From NCBI GenBank assembly GCA_015056625.1, contig SVFY01000002.1, positions 159,488 to 223,487 of the forward strand: a DNA stretch of 64,000 nt, read 5' to 3'. Positions 50,121 to 60,297 of the stretch are shown one piece after another (position 1 is the first letter of the stretch; each line of letters starts with the position of its first letter). This DNA is from Butyrivibrio sp. GTDB taxonomy: Bacteria; Bacillota; Clostridia; Lachnospirales; Lachnospiraceae. Below the pieces are notes generated by a model that ran no database searches, had not been told where the DNA came from, and worked only from the letters and a program-made list of their open reading frames with translations. The position numbers were made by a program, and so were the translations under genes.

Positions 50121-53100
50121 ATGGAAAAATTTGTTTATGACATTGTTGGAGACCCTAAGGTATTTGAACAAAACAGGCTTCCGGCGCATTCTGATCATAT
50201 TGCTTTTAAGTCTTTTTCAGAGCTTATGGCAGGAAAAACAAGCTACAGGATACCCCTTGATGGAGTGTGGGAGTTCCACTATTCAAAAAACATCAAGGAT
50301 GCACCAGTAGACTTTTTTGAGAATTCTTACGACACCTTTGGATGGGACAGGATACATGTTCCTGCCCACATCCAGATGGAAGGGTATGACAAACCTCAGT
50401 ATGTAAACGTGCAGTATCCATGGGATGGAAGAGAGAGCCTCACACCCCCTGAAATACCACAGACCTTTAACCCTGTTGGTGACTACGTTAAGCACTTTTA
50501 TCTTCCAGAGGACTTTGGTAAAAACAAGGTACACATCTCATTTGAAGGTGTTGAGAGCGGCTTTGCGCTGTGGCTCAATGGACAGTATGTAGGATACAGC
50601 GAGAACTCTTTTGACCCAGCTGAGTTTGACCTTACAGATAAGCTGCAATCTGGCGACAACAGGCTCTGTGTAAGGGTGTTTAAGTGGACAAGCGGAAGCT
50701 GGTGTGAGGATCAGGATTTCTTCAGATTCTCAGGTATATTCAGAAGTGTTTATCTTTTAAGTATTCCGGTAACTCATCTGTATGACCTTAAGACAATACC
50801 TGTACTTGATGAAAGCTTAAAAAGCGGAAGCCTTAAGTTCGAGTTTACAACTATGGGCAGCGGCTCTATTGACCTTAAACTTTTGCATGAGGGAGAGAAG
50901 GTACTTGAGGGCAATATTCCTCTTTCTGACAGTGGAAACACTCATGGAAGCTGTGATGTGAATGGACCTTTGCTTTGGAGTGCTGAAGAGCCTAACCTCT
51001 ATGAACTTCTTCTTACTGTAAAGGATAAAGGCGGAAAAGTAACTGAGGTTATAAGGCAGAATGTGGGCTTCAGGCGCTTTGAGATGAAAGATGGCCTGAT
51101 GCTCCTTAACGGAAAGAGAATAGTATTTAAGGGCGTCAACAGACACGAGTTTTCAAATAAGAATGGAAGAGTGCCAAGTAAAGATGAGCTTTTAACTGAC
51201 ATTCTCACCATGAAGAGAAACAACATCAATGCCATAAGAACAAGCCATTATCCTGACGCATCCCCTCTTTATGAGCTGTGCGATATCTATGGCCTTTATC
51301 TTATTGCTGAAAACAACCTTGAGACCCACGGAACCTGGGAGCCTTTTGAGAGAGGCGCCAAGGGCGAGGACTACGTTGTGCCAAGGGATAATCTGGACTG
51401 GGAAGGACTTCTTTTAGACAGGGTAAATTCCTGCTATCAGAGGGATAAAAACCATCCTTCGATACTTATCTGGTCTTGCGGTAATGAAGCTCACGGCGGC
51501 GTTGTGCTTCATAAGATGGCATCTCTTTTCAAGGAGCTTGATAAGAACAGGCTGGTTCACTATGAAGGTCTTTTCCATGACAGAAGATATCCTGATACTT
51601 CTGATATGGAGAGCCAGATGTATCCACCAGCTGCTGCCATTAAGAAGTTTCTTGATGAGAATAAAGAAAAGCCTTTTATCTGCTGCGAATATTCCCATGC
51701 AATGGGAAATTCCTGCGGCGGAATGCATCTTTACACTGATCTTACTGATACAGAGCCAAGGTATCAAGGCGGATTTATCTGGGATTACATAGACCAGTCC
51801 ATAACTAAGAAGGACCGCTACGGAAAAGAATTTGAAGCATACGGCGGTGACTTTGACGAAAGACCAAATGATGGCAACTTTAGTGGCAATGGAATCTGCT
51901 ACGGCGATAGAACTCCTTCTCCAAAGATGCAGGAGGTTAAGTTCAACTATCAGAACATTTCCGTAGAGTTTGATAAGAGCGGCAAGAAGTTCAAGGTTAT
52001 AAACAAGAATCTTTTTGTCAACACGGACTCGTTTGACTGCTTTGCGCATCTTTCTGTCAATGGAATTGAAAAGTTGAAAGAAAAGATCGAGGTTTCAGTA
52101 ATGCCTCTTTCTACTAAGAGCTTTAATGTTCCTTCTGACATTCTTGAAAGCATATCGGTCATGGATGAGGCAAATTCTGTAAAGGATGAGAATACTGAGT
52201 ATGTTCTTACAGTATCCTTTGTCCTTAAGGAGGATAGTCTCTTTGCAGCTAAGGGCCATGAGGTAGCATTTGGACAGACTGTAGTAAAAAGCTCCTTTAA
52301 GGAGCATGAGTGCAAGCTTCCTCTTAAGTTTGTCCTTGGAAATAATAATGTTGGAATATATGGACAGGATTTCTCATGCATGTTCAGCTATCCAAATGCA
52401 AGCCTCTTATCCTATGTGTACTGCGGCCGAGAAATGATGATAAAAAATCCTCTTCCAAATTTCTGGAGAGCGCCAGTTGATAACGACAACGGTTACATGA
52501 TGACAAGCAGGTATTCCCAGTGGAAGATCGCAAGCCTTTATCCCACACTTAGAAGGCCTGATGCACCATTTGTAATGCCTGATGTTATTCCAGGCCCGAC
52601 AAGCATAACGATCAGATACACCTACTTTATGCCAACAACTCCAGAAACTGAGTGCCATGTGACCTATGAGGTGTTTGGTGATGGTGTCATCAGATGCGAG
52701 CTTGATATGGACCTTAATGAGGAGCTTCCAGACCTTCCTGAATTTGGAATGATCTTTAAGCTCTCAGCTGACTTTGACCAGGTATCCTGGTACGGACTTG
52801 GACCGGAAGAGACTTACGCTGACAGGAAACGAGGCGGTAAGCTGGGGCTTTATCAGAATGAGGTAAAAGACAACATGGCAAAATACCTTGTTCCTCAGGA
52901 GTGTGGAAACAAGTGTGATGTTCGCTTTGCCAAGGTTACTGACAAGCGCGGCAGAGGAATGATGTTCTTTGGAAGACCATTTAACTTCAGTGCACTGCCA
53001 TACAGCCCTCATGAGCTTGAAAATGCAATGCACCCATACGAACTTCCAAAAGTGCATTACACCTATGTAAAAACATCTCTTATGCAGATGGGAATTGCAG

Positions 53101-53192
53101 GAGATGACAGCTGGGGATCAAGACCTCATGAAGAATTCAGACTTCCAGGAAAAGGACAGTTAAAATATGATTTCTACTTCAGAGGAATCTGA
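50121..53192 (+). CDS. lacZ: Beta-galactosidase, glycoside hydrolase family 2
   Basis: NRHEFSNKNGRVPSKDELLTDILTMKRNNINAIRTSHYPD, IWSCGNEAHGG acid/base, FICCEYSHAMGNSCG nucleophile, bgal small chain C-terminus. Confidence 0.96.
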   Translation: MEKFVYDIVGDPKVFEQNRLPAHSDHIAFKSFSELMAGKTSYRIPLDGVWEFHYSKNIKDAPVDFFENSYDTFGWDRIHVPAHIQMEGYDKPQYVNVQYPWDGRESLTPPEIPQTFNPVGDYVKHFYLPEDFGKNKVHISFEGVESGFALWLNGQYVGYSENSFDPAEFDLTDKLQSGDNRLCVRVFKWTSGSWCEDQDFFRFSGIFRSVYLLSIPVTHLYDLKTIPVLDESLKSGSLKFEFTTMGSGSIDLKLLHEGEKVLEGNIPLSDSGNTHGSCDVNGPLLWSAEEPNLYELLLTVKDKGGKVTEVIRQNVGFRRFEMKDGLMLLNGKRIVFKGVNRHEFSNKNGRVPSKDELLTDILTMKRNNINAIRTSHYPDASPLYELCDIYGLYLIAENNLETHGTWEPFERGAKGEDYVVPRDNLDWEGLLLDRVNSCYQRDKNHPSILIWSCGNEAHGGVVLHKMASLFKELDKNRLVHYEGLFHDRRYPDTSDMESQMYPPAAAIKKFLDENKEKPFICCEYSHAMGNSCGGMHLYTDLTDTEPRYQGGFIWDYIDQSITKKDRYGKEFEAYGGDFDERPNDGNFSGNGICYGDRTPSPKMQEVKFNYQNISVEFDKSGKKFKVINKNLFVNTDSFDCFAHLSVNGIEKLKEKIEVSVMPLSTKSFNVPSDILESISVMDEANSVKDENTEYVLTVSFVLKEDSLFAAKGHEVAFGQTVVKSSFKEHECKLPLKFVLGNNNVGIYGQDFSCMFSYPNASLLSYVYCGREMMIKNPLPNFWRAPVDNDNGYMMTSRYSQWKIASLYPTLRRPDAPFVMPDVIPGPTSITIRYTYFMPTTPETECHVTYEVFGDGVIRCELDMDLNEELPDLPEFGMIFKLSADFDQVSWYGLGPEETYADRKRGGKLGLYQNEVKDNMAKYLVPQECGNKCDVRFAKVTDKRGRGMMFFGRPFNFSALPYSPHELENAMHPYELPKVHYTYVKTSLMQMGIAGDDSWGSRPHEEFRLPGKGQLKYDFYFRGI

Positions 53193-53223
53193 TAATAGAA
53201 TGATCATAGAATTTTGAAGTGTG

Positions 53224-53256
53224 TCCCGGATGCCTTTTGGTATCCGGGGCTTTTTT
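53224..53256 (+). terminator. Rho-independent terminator after lacZ
   Basis: cccggatgcc-tttt-ggtatccgggg followed by T6. Confidence 0.9.
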
Positions 53257-53278
53257 GCCTTTAAAAGCTCATGAAAGC

Positions 53279-53307
53279 TAGACATTTCAGTGTTCATATG
53301 TGATAAT
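53279..53307 (+). promoter_or_regulatory. Sigma-A-type promoter for proA
   Basis: TAGACA - 17 nt - GATAAT. Confidence 0.6.
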
Positions 53308-53324
53308 CTAGTAGTGTGTTAAAG

Positions 53325-53353
53325 GCCCTGCAAATGATGCAGGGCTTAGTTTT
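53325..53353 (+). promoter_or_regulatory. Leader hairpin in proA 5' UTR
   Basis: GCCCTGC-aaatgat-GCAGGGC followed by ttagtttt, between predicted promoter and proA start. Confidence 0.55.
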
Positions 53354-53374
53354 AAAATGAAGGGATGAAATGGC

Positions 53375-54619
53375 ATGAATCTTACAGAACTTTGCAAAAA
53401 GGCAAAAGCTGCTAAATACGAAGTGGCCAGCCTTTCTACCACCCAGAAAAATGATGCACTTACATTTATAGCTGATGAGCTTGTTTCAAATAGTGACAGT
53501 ATTATTAAGGCCAATGCCCTGGATGTCAAAAAAGGACAGGAAAATGGTATGCATGAAGGTCTTGTTGACAGGCTCCTTCTCAATGAAAAAAGGATTGAGG
53601 CTATAGCAGAGGGACTTAGGCAAGTGGCAGCACTTCCAGATCCTAATGGCGAAGAGCTTGAGCATTTTGAAAGACCCAATGGCCTTAAGCTTAAAAAGGT
53701 AAGGGTTCCACTTGGCGTTATAGGTATCATATATGAATCAAGACCCAACGTTACAGCAGATGCCTTTGCTCTTACATTTAAGGCTGGCAATGCAGTAGTT
53801 CTAAAGGGCGGAAGTGATGCTATAAACAGCAATATCGCAATAGCTGATGTGTGCAGAAATGCACTTACTAAAAAGGGCATTACACCTGATGCCATTCAGC
53901 TCATTGAGGATACAGACAGAAAGGTTACTGCTGAGTTTATGAAGATGAATGAGTACGTTGATGTGCTTATTCCAAGAGGCGGTGCCGGACTTATAAGGTC
54001 TGTAGTTGAAAATTCCACAATACCTGTAATAGAGACAGGCAGCGGCAACTGCCATATCTATGTGGATAAGGAAGCTGACCTTGATAAAGCCATTCCAATT
54101 ATCATAAATGCAAAAACCCAGAGGATCGGTGTCTGCAATGCAGCAGAATCACTTATTGTCCATGAGGATATAAGAGAAAAGTTCTTACCACTCTTTTCAA
54201 AGGCCATGAAGGAACACAGCGTTGAAGTAAGGGCAGATGAGGGCAGCAAATCCTTTATAGATGGCGCAATAGACGCCACAACTGATGATTTTGGAAAAGA
54301 GTACCTTGACTACATCATCTCAGTTAAGACAGTTAAGGATGTGGATGAAGCCATAGAGCATATCAACAGATATAATACCGGCCATTCTGAATCCATAATT
54401 ACTGAAAATAAAACTACAGCCCAGAGGTTCCTTGACCGCGTTGATGCAGCATGTGTCTATGTCAATGCCTCAACAAGATTCACTGATGGCTTTGAATTTG
54501 GATTTGGTGCTGAGATAGGAATAAGCACACAGAAGCTCCACGCCAGAGGCCCAATGGGACTTAGGGAACTTACCTCCTACAAATACCAGATTTATGGAGA
54601 AGGGCAGATTAGAGGATAA
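53375..54619 (+). CDS. proA: Glutamate-5-semialdehyde dehydrogenase (gamma-glutamyl phosphate reductase)
   Basis: [71 protein letters not shown]. Confidence 0.97.
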   Translation: MNLTELCKKAKAAKYEVASLSTTQKNDALTFIADELVSNSDSIIKANALDVKKGQENGMHEGLVDRLLLNEKRIEAIAEGLRQVAALPDPNGEELEHFERPNGLKLKKVRVPLGVIGIIYESRPNVTADAFALTFKAGNAVVLKGGSDAINSNIAIADVCRNALTKKGITPDAIQLIEDTDRKVTAEFMKMNEYVDVLIPRGGAGLIRSVVENSTIPVIETGSGNCHIYVDKEADLDKAIPIIINAKTQRIGVCNAAESLIVHEDIREKFLPLFSKAMKEHSVEVRADEGSKSFIDGAIDATTDDFGKEYLDYIISVKTVKDVDEAIEHINRYNTGHSESIITENKTTAQRFLDRVDAACVYVNASTRFTDGFEFGFGAEIGISTQKLHARGPMGLRELTSYKYQIYGEGQIRG

Positions 54620-54620
54620 C

Positions 54621-55718
54621 ATGAGTTTAGAGTATTTAGATGAACGAAAGCACATAATAGATGTATCCAGGGAGCTAAATGAAATAGGTCTTCTTGTAAG
54701 GACCTGGGGAAACATAAGCTGCAGGATAGATCAGGATCATTTTCTCATTACTCCAAGTGGTATAAGGTATGAAGACCTTACCCCGGAGATGATAGTTTTA
54801 GTTGACCTTAATGATATGTCCTATGAAGGTGACTACAAGCCATCAAGTGAAAAGCTTGTTCACGCGGCTGCTTACAAGGCAAGAAAATACTGCGATTTTA
54901 TCATCCACACTCATCAGGTATTTGCATCTTGCGCTGGAACCCTTGGTATCAAGAAGGTCTTTTCATATTTCGAAGATGAAGATGTCACAATACCTGTAGC
55001 ACCTTACGCACTTCCAGGTACACAGCAACTTGCAGACAATGTGGCAAGGACTCTTAATAAATTCAAAGCTTCAAATGGGATAATAATGTCCAATCATGGA
55101 ACCTTATGCCTTGGAGAAACATCCAATGAAGCTTTGTTTGAGGCAGAGATGATGGAAACTGCCTGCAGGAATTTCCTTGAAGATGTGTGCAAGATGGATA
55201 TGCCTCACGGAGTAGAGGAGATGTTCTCATCTCATCTTGAAAATGGTGAGATCATTTACGATATTGACGATACTCCCGAAAGAGTAAAGACAATACACAA
55301 GCAGGTTTATTCAAAGCGAGGAGACGTTAAATACATAGTTCACAACAAGTCTGAAGCGGTAATGATGGTATCAAGAAGAGCTAACCACATGAAACCGCTT
55401 CTGGACGACTTTGCCCAGCTGATCGGTGTATCAGTTAAGATCCCTTCAAACGAAGGCGAGATCTACCACAACATCAAGAAAAAGGTCAATGTTTTGTTTG
55501 TACCTAACGACGGAGCTTACTGCTTTGGACCTTCAAAGGATGACGCTGAAGCAGTTGCAATGGTACTTGATAAGGGCTGCATAGCCTATGTGGCTGCAAT
55601 GAGGAACGGTGAGGGACATTATCTTTCACTGTTTGACTGCATTAAGATGAATCGCAATTACAGAAAAAACTATTCCAAGCTTGCAGAAACAGTAGAACAT
55701 GGTGAAAAGAATGATTAA
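54621..55718 (+). CDS. Class II aldolase/adducin family protein with a second, degenerate aldolase-like half
   Basis: First half: WGNIS, LITPSG, PSSEKLVH, IIHTHQ, SNHGTLCLG; second half related but with VHNKSE and PNDGAYCFG. Confidence 0.85.
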   Translation: MSLEYLDERKHIIDVSRELNEIGLLVRTWGNISCRIDQDHFLITPSGIRYEDLTPEMIVLVDLNDMSYEGDYKPSSEKLVHAAAYKARKYCDFIIHTHQVFASCAGTLGIKKVFSYFEDEDVTIPVAPYALPGTQQLADNVARTLNKFKASNGIIMSNHGTLCLGETSNEALFEAEMMETACRNFLEDVCKMDMPHGVEEMFSSHLENGEIIYDIDDTPERVKTIHKQVYSKRGDVKYIVHNKSEAVMMVSRRANHMKPLLDDFAQLIGVSVKIPSNEGEIYHNIKKKVNVLFVPNDGAYCFGPSKDDAEAVAMVLDKGCIAYVAAMRNGEGHYLSLFDCIKMNRNYRKNYSKLAETVEHGEKND

Positions 55719-56775
55719 AAAGCCAGAGAATATAAAAAGAGGAGATACTATAGGGATAACAGCACCATCTTTTGGAGCTGCCACAGAGCCCTACAGCCTA
55801 CTTATCGATATCGCTGAAGACAATTTAAGAAACAGAGGCTTTAAGATAACAGAGGGGAAAACCTCTAGGCTTGGTGATGGAATCGGTATCAGCACTGACC
55901 CAAAGTTCTGCGGCGCAGAGCTTATGGAGTTTTACAAAAGAGATGATATTGACGCCATTATCTCTGCAGGCGGCGGAGAGCTCATGAATGAGACCATAAC
56001 TTATGTGGACTTTGACGAGCTTAAAAATTACAAGCCAAAATGGTATGTTGGATATTCAGACAACACCAATTTTATCTTTCCTCTTGTGACAATAACCGGA
56101 GTACAGGGAATCTATGGACCGTGCATAAATGGTTATGCCAAGGTCTGGGAGGATACTGAAAAGGATACTTTTGCTATTTTAGAAGGAAGCAAAAGCTCTT
56201 TTAAAGGCTACAACATGTTTGTAGAACCACAGGATGAGGAAGCTGAAATAGCAGAATATACAGATGAGTATCTTAGGGCACCCTACAGTCTTAACGCTAA
56301 AAGAGAACTGATATCATTTGTGCCTGATGGGGCGAAGATGGTAAATGCAAACAAAACCCACATTAACATGCAGGGAGTGCTCCTTGGTGGATGCCTGGAT
56401 GTACTTGCAAATCTTGTGGGAACAAGGTTTGACAGGATGAAGGAGTTTGTGGCTGACAATAAAAGGATCATCTGGGTATTAGAAGCCTGCGATCTTAGTC
56501 CAATGTCAATAAGAAGGACACTTTGGAACCTGAGGGAAGCTGGCTGGTTTGATACTGCATCCGGCTTTTTGATCGGAAGACCAAGGGCATCATGGAAGCA
56601 GGAAATGCTTGGGGTTGATCAGTATAATGCAGTGACAGATGTACTAAAAGAATTATCTGTTCCTATAGTTATGGATGCAGAGATTGGACACATTGATCCC
56701 ATGCTGCCAATAGTATTCGGCGCAGAAGCAAGCATTGATGCAGATGGAAATGATCTTTTGATAAACTACCTGTGA
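55711..56775 (+). CDS. S66 peptidase, LD-carboxypeptidase / MccF-like
   Basis: GDTIGITAPSFG, KWYVGYSDNTNF (nucleophile region), GGCLDVLANLVGT. Confidence 0.88.
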   Translation: MIKKPENIKRGDTIGITAPSFGAATEPYSLLIDIAEDNLRNRGFKITEGKTSRLGDGIGISTDPKFCGAELMEFYKRDDIDAIISAGGGELMNETITYVDFDELKNYKPKWYVGYSDNTNFIFPLVTITGVQGIYGPCINGYAKVWEDTEKDTFAILEGSKSSFKGYNMFVEPQDEEAEIAEYTDEYLRAPYSLNAKRELISFVPDGAKMVNANKTHINMQGVLLGGCLDVLANLVGTRFDRMKEFVADNKRIIWVLEACDLSPMSIRRTLWNLREAGWFDTASGFLIGRPRASWKQEMLGVDQYNAVTDVLKELSVPIVMDAEIGHIDPMLPIVFGAEASIDADGNDLLINYL

Positions 56776-56887
56776 TTTTCCTGAGTTTTCTTTTTGTTCA
56801 CATTATTTTGTAATAAATTAATGTGCAATTTCGTGAGCTGTGTATATAATATAGTTATCGATAAAAAACCTTATGGAGGTTAACGTT

Positions 56888-57577
56888 ATGAAGAAGACTA
56901 TAAAAATATTGCTTAGTGTTGCTTTAGTGGTGGCTTTGGCACTGGGAATGCCTTCAACCAAGGCTTACGCTGGAAGTGAGATCCCTGAATATTTTGATTT
57001 TGGATTTGGAACAGTTAAGATACCTGCAGGTGGGCAGCAGAAGATGTGGCTTAGGTCTACTTATGACTACAATTACTTCATCGAAGGAAGCACAAGTGAT
57101 GCCACATATCTGGAATGTGATTTTAAGCAGGGATCGAGGGATGTTGTTATTCATATTGGTGAAGATGAGCAGGGAAAAAATGTTTTCTTCCATTTCTACG
57201 TAAGTGATGAGAGAGTGCAGGACAAAGATATTCATGATTGCGTAGAGGTATATGTCCAGAATATAAAGCCAACAAATCAGACTCTTGCAGTTCCGATTGC
57301 TCGTGGAAAGACGGGAAGCATTGTTCAGACTGGAAAGGTATCAATGCTCTATAATGATAAGAACGTTCCTATGGCTTCATTTTCACTTACAAAGGGTGAG
57401 GGACATATGGCAAGCTATGGACAGGCAGGAGTTGTAAGTAGCGGAGCAAATTATATAGAGCTTGTAACTGGCGTTGAATATGCTACTCCTGTAATATCTC
57501 CTTCAGATAAAGAGGTAATGAAGGCCAATGGTATTGCTGGTGTTTCTGTTAATGGTAAGTTGATCGACTGGCCATAA
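56888..57577 (+). CDS. Secreted hypothetical protein
   Basis: Signal peptide MKKTIKILLSVALVVALALGMPSTKAYAGS; no family recognised. Confidence 0.75.
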   Translation: MKKTIKILLSVALVVALALGMPSTKAYAGSEIPEYFDFGFGTVKIPAGGQQKMWLRSTYDYNYFIEGSTSDATYLECDFKQGSRDVVIHIGEDEQGKNVFFHFYVSDERVQDKDIHDCVEVYVQNIKPTNQTLAVPIARGKTGSIVQTGKVSMLYNDKNVPMASFSLTKGEGHMASYGQAGVVSSGANYIELVTGVEYATPVISPSDKEVMKANGIAGVSVNGKLIDWP

Positions 57578-57589
57578 ATTATTGCATTA

Positions 57590-57618
57590 AAAAAGGCAGC
57601 TCATAGAGCTGCCTTTAT
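57590..57618. terminator. Bidirectional terminator between secreted protein gene and potD
   Basis: ggcagctc-atag(a)-gagctgcc with flanking A and T runs. Confidence 0.85.
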
Positions 57619-57621
57619 TTA

Positions 57622-58686
57622 TTAGTTGGCTGATTTAACTTTCATCCATGCATCGTTATAGAGCTTATCACCATAGTCTCCGAGATATTTGAAGGCCTCA
57701 AGCTTCATTGTGGAAAGGTCTGGGAAAGCTACCTTGGAACCTTTGATATCCTCATCTTCAATGTTGTTCTGAGCTTCAATGTTTGGAGTGGAGTAGGTGA
57801 TGTACTCAAAGTTCTTAAGGGCTATATCGCCTCTGCACATAAAATCGATCCATTTCTCCGCATTCTCAACGTTTTTGGATCCTCTTGTGACAACCCATGA
57901 ATCGATCCAGATATTTGATCCCTCATCAGGAACAACGTATTCAAGATCTCTGTTTTCTCTTACTGTATAGATCGCTTCTCCTGAGTAGATAACTCCAAGA
58001 GCAGCTTCGCCGCCGATCATCTTATCCCTTACCTGATCAATTACATAGGCCTGAACCAGAGGCTTCTGCGCAATAAGATCTTCAGTTGCCTTCTCAATCT
58101 CAGCAGGATCTGTTGAGTTGAGAGAGTAGCCATTTTTGATAAGTGCTACCATGTAGGCATCTCTTACGGAATCCTGCATAAGGATCTGTCCGCTGTACTT
58201 GGGATCCCACAAAATATCCCAGCTGTTTACTGGATCTGTGACCATGGTCTTGTTGTAGAGAATACCAACTGTTCCCCAGCAATAGGGAACTGAATATTTG
58301 TTGCCTGGATCGAATACTTCTGAATTTTTGAAATACTCATCGCCAATGTTTTTGGCATTTGGAATATTGTTAAAATTAAGAGGCTGGATCATATCTTTTT
58401 CGATGAGCTTCTGGATCATGTAATCTGAAGGACAAACCACGTCGTAGGCTGAAGTGTCCTGAGCCAGCTTGGCAAACATGATCTCGTTTGTCTCAAACAT
58501 ATCGTAGATAACATCGATTCCTGTTTCTTCCTCAAACTGTTCGATAACATCCTCGTCAATGTATTCACCCCAGTTGTAAACATAGAGCTTTCCATTGCTT
58601 CCCTGGCCGGATGAGCTGCCACAGGCTGATAGGCATCCGATCAGCATAGCTGATACAAGTGCCACTGATAATAGTCTCTTTTTCAT
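57622..58686 (-). CDS. potD: Spermidine/putrescine ABC transporter substrate-binding protein
   Basis: Lipoprotein signal; LYVYNWGEYIDEDVIEQFEEETGIDVIYDMFETNE, adjacent to potABC. Confidence 0.95.
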   Translation of the reverse strand: MKKRLLSVALVSAMLIGCLSACGSSSGQGSNGKLYVYNWGEYIDEDVIEQFEEETGIDVIYDMFETNEIMFAKLAQDTSAYDVVCPSDYMIQKLIEKDMIQPLNFNNIPNAKNIGDEYFKNSEVFDPGNKYSVPYCWGTVGILYNKTMVTDPVNSWDILWDPKYSGQILMQDSVRDAYMVALIKNGYSLNSTDPAEIEKATEDLIAQKPLVQAYVIDQVRDKMIGGEAALGVIYSGEAIYTVRENRDLEYVVPDEGSNIWIDSWVVTRGSKNVENAEKWIDFMCRGDIALKNFEYITYSTPNIEAQNNIEDEDIKGSKVAFPDLSTMKLEAFKYLGDYGDKLYNDAWMKVKSAN

Positions 58687-58693
58687 AATCCTC

Positions 58694-59473
58694 TTATTTC
58701 TCCTTGGCTTTATTATTTGGCGATCTGTATATGATCATCAAAAGAGATAACACAACTATAAATATTATAGCAGAAAGAGCGTAAATTTCAGGCTGAATTC
58801 CTCTTTTTACCTCATTGTAGATAAGAGTAGACAAGGTTTCAAAACCTGACCCCTTGGTAAAGTACGTGATGATAAAGTCGTCCAGGGACATGGTAAATGC
58901 CATGAGGGCTCCCGATACTACACCGGGCATGATCTCGGGAAGCATGGTCTTTCTGAAAGCGTATAAAGGTGTTGCTCCAAGGTCCAGGGCTGCTTCATAC
59001 ACATAGAAGTTTAGGTTCTTTACCCTTGGCATCACACTTAGCATTACAAAGGGAATATTAAATGTGATGTGAGCCAGAAGGATAGTAGTAAAGCCAGCTC
59101 CAATGTGAAGGAACCTAAACAGCAGCATCAGTGAGATACCAGTGACGATATCTGCATTGATCATGGGGATATTGGTGATGCCCATAACCACTGAGCGAAG
59201 CTTTGAATTAAGTCCGATCATGGCAATACAGGTGATAGTACCTATTATCGTTGAAAAGATAGTTGCCAGGACTGCAATGGACAGTGTGTTTACCAAAGCG
59301 CTTGCAACAGCCTGATCAGAAAAGAGCCTTGTGTACCACTTAAGTGTAAAGCCGCCCCATTTAGCTCTTGATTTACTTGAGTTAAATGAAAGGATGATAA
59401 GTGTAACAATAGGCGCATACATGAAGATAAGGATAATGGAGAGGTATATCTTTTCAAATACTTTTTTCATCAA
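58694..59473 (-). CDS. potC: Spermidine/putrescine ABC transporter permease PotC
   Basis: EAALDLGATPLYAFRKTMLPEIMPGVVSGALMAFTMSLDDFIITYF. Confidence 0.95.
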   Translation of the reverse strand: MMKKVFEKIYLSIILIFMYAPIVTLIILSFNSSKSRAKWGGFTLKWYTRLFSDQAVASALVNTLSIAVLATIFSTIIGTITCIAMIGLNSKLRSVVMGITNIPMINADIVTGISLMLLFRFLHIGAGFTTILLAHITFNIPFVMLSVMPRVKNLNFYVYEAALDLGATPLYAFRKTMLPEIMPGVVSGALMAFTMSLDDFIITYFTKGSGFETLSTLIYNEVKRGIQPEIYALSAIIFIVVLSLLMIIYRSPNNKAKEK

Positions 59474-60297
59474 AGTATACCTCCTTCCTTATCAGAAAGG
59501 CTCTCGATGATCATGTTAAGAAGAATGAATATCATAAGAACAATTGATAATCCACTTCCTAAGTGCCAGTCATAAACCTGAGTGAACTGCTGCTCAATTA
59601 TATTACCAATAAGAAGAATCTTGGATCCGCCAAGCATTGTAGAAATAGCAAAGGTTGTCAGTGCAGGAATAAACACCATGGTTATACCGCTTATGATTCC
59701 GGGAACAGACAGTGGAAGAGTGATCCTAAGGAAGGTCTGGACCGGACCAGCACCAAGGTCTCTTGCGGCATTTATGATATTGTCATCTATCCTTGATAGT
59801 GAATTGTAGATAGGCAGTATCATAAAGGGCAGGAAGTTATAAACCATACCAAGCACGATTGCACCTGAAGTGTTGATGATATTTATGGTTGGAAGGTGCA
59901 AAAATTCAAGGATAGTGTTGATAACACCTTTTCCCTCAAGAAGGGTCATCCATGTAAGGGTCCTTAAAAGGAAGTTCATCCACATGGGCAGGATAAACAA
60001 GGTTACAAGATAGGTGTTTCTTGTAAGCTTCATTGAAGCAAGGATCATTCCCAAAGGATAGGCCAGTAAAAAGCAGATGACTGTGCTGATAAAGGCCAGA
60101 GCAATAGAGCGGTAGAGGGCCTTAAGATAGCCTGGTTCGGAGATCCTTGCAATATTGTTAAAAGTGAAAGCGCTGCTATTATCTGTTACGCCGTAATAGA
60201 TCACCATGGCAAGGGGCACTACTATAAAGATCACAGCCCAGGCGAGATATGGTGAAGCCATGATATATGCGCTTTTCCTGTTCTTAAATAGTTTCAC
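59470..60297 (-). CDS. potB: Spermidine/putrescine ABC transporter permease PotB
   Basis: [32 protein letters not shown] motif; 4-nt overlap with potC. Confidence 0.95.
   Translation of the reverse strand: MKLFKNRKSAYIMASPYLAWAVIFIVVPLAMVIYYGVTDNSSAFTFNNIARISEPGYLKALYRSIALAFISTVICFLLAYPLGMILASMKLTRNTYLVTLFILPMWMNFLLRTLTWMTLLEGKGVINTILEFLHLPTINIINTSGAIVLGMVYNFLPFMILPIYNSLSRIDDNIINAARDLGAGPVQTFLRITLPLSVPGIISGITMVFIPALTTFAISTMLGGSKILLIGNIIEQQFTQVYDWHLGSGLSIVLMIFILLNMIIESLSDKEGGIL

Noticed and set aside
51414-52049. 211-aa minus-strand ORF inside lacZ
   Set aside because: Entirely antisense to a well-supported GH2 gene; composition is not protein-like and no RBS or family match; shadow ORF.
53308-53895. 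195-aa minus-strand ORF over proA
   Set aside because: Antisense to proA; Ser/Ala/Leu-rich shadow ORF.
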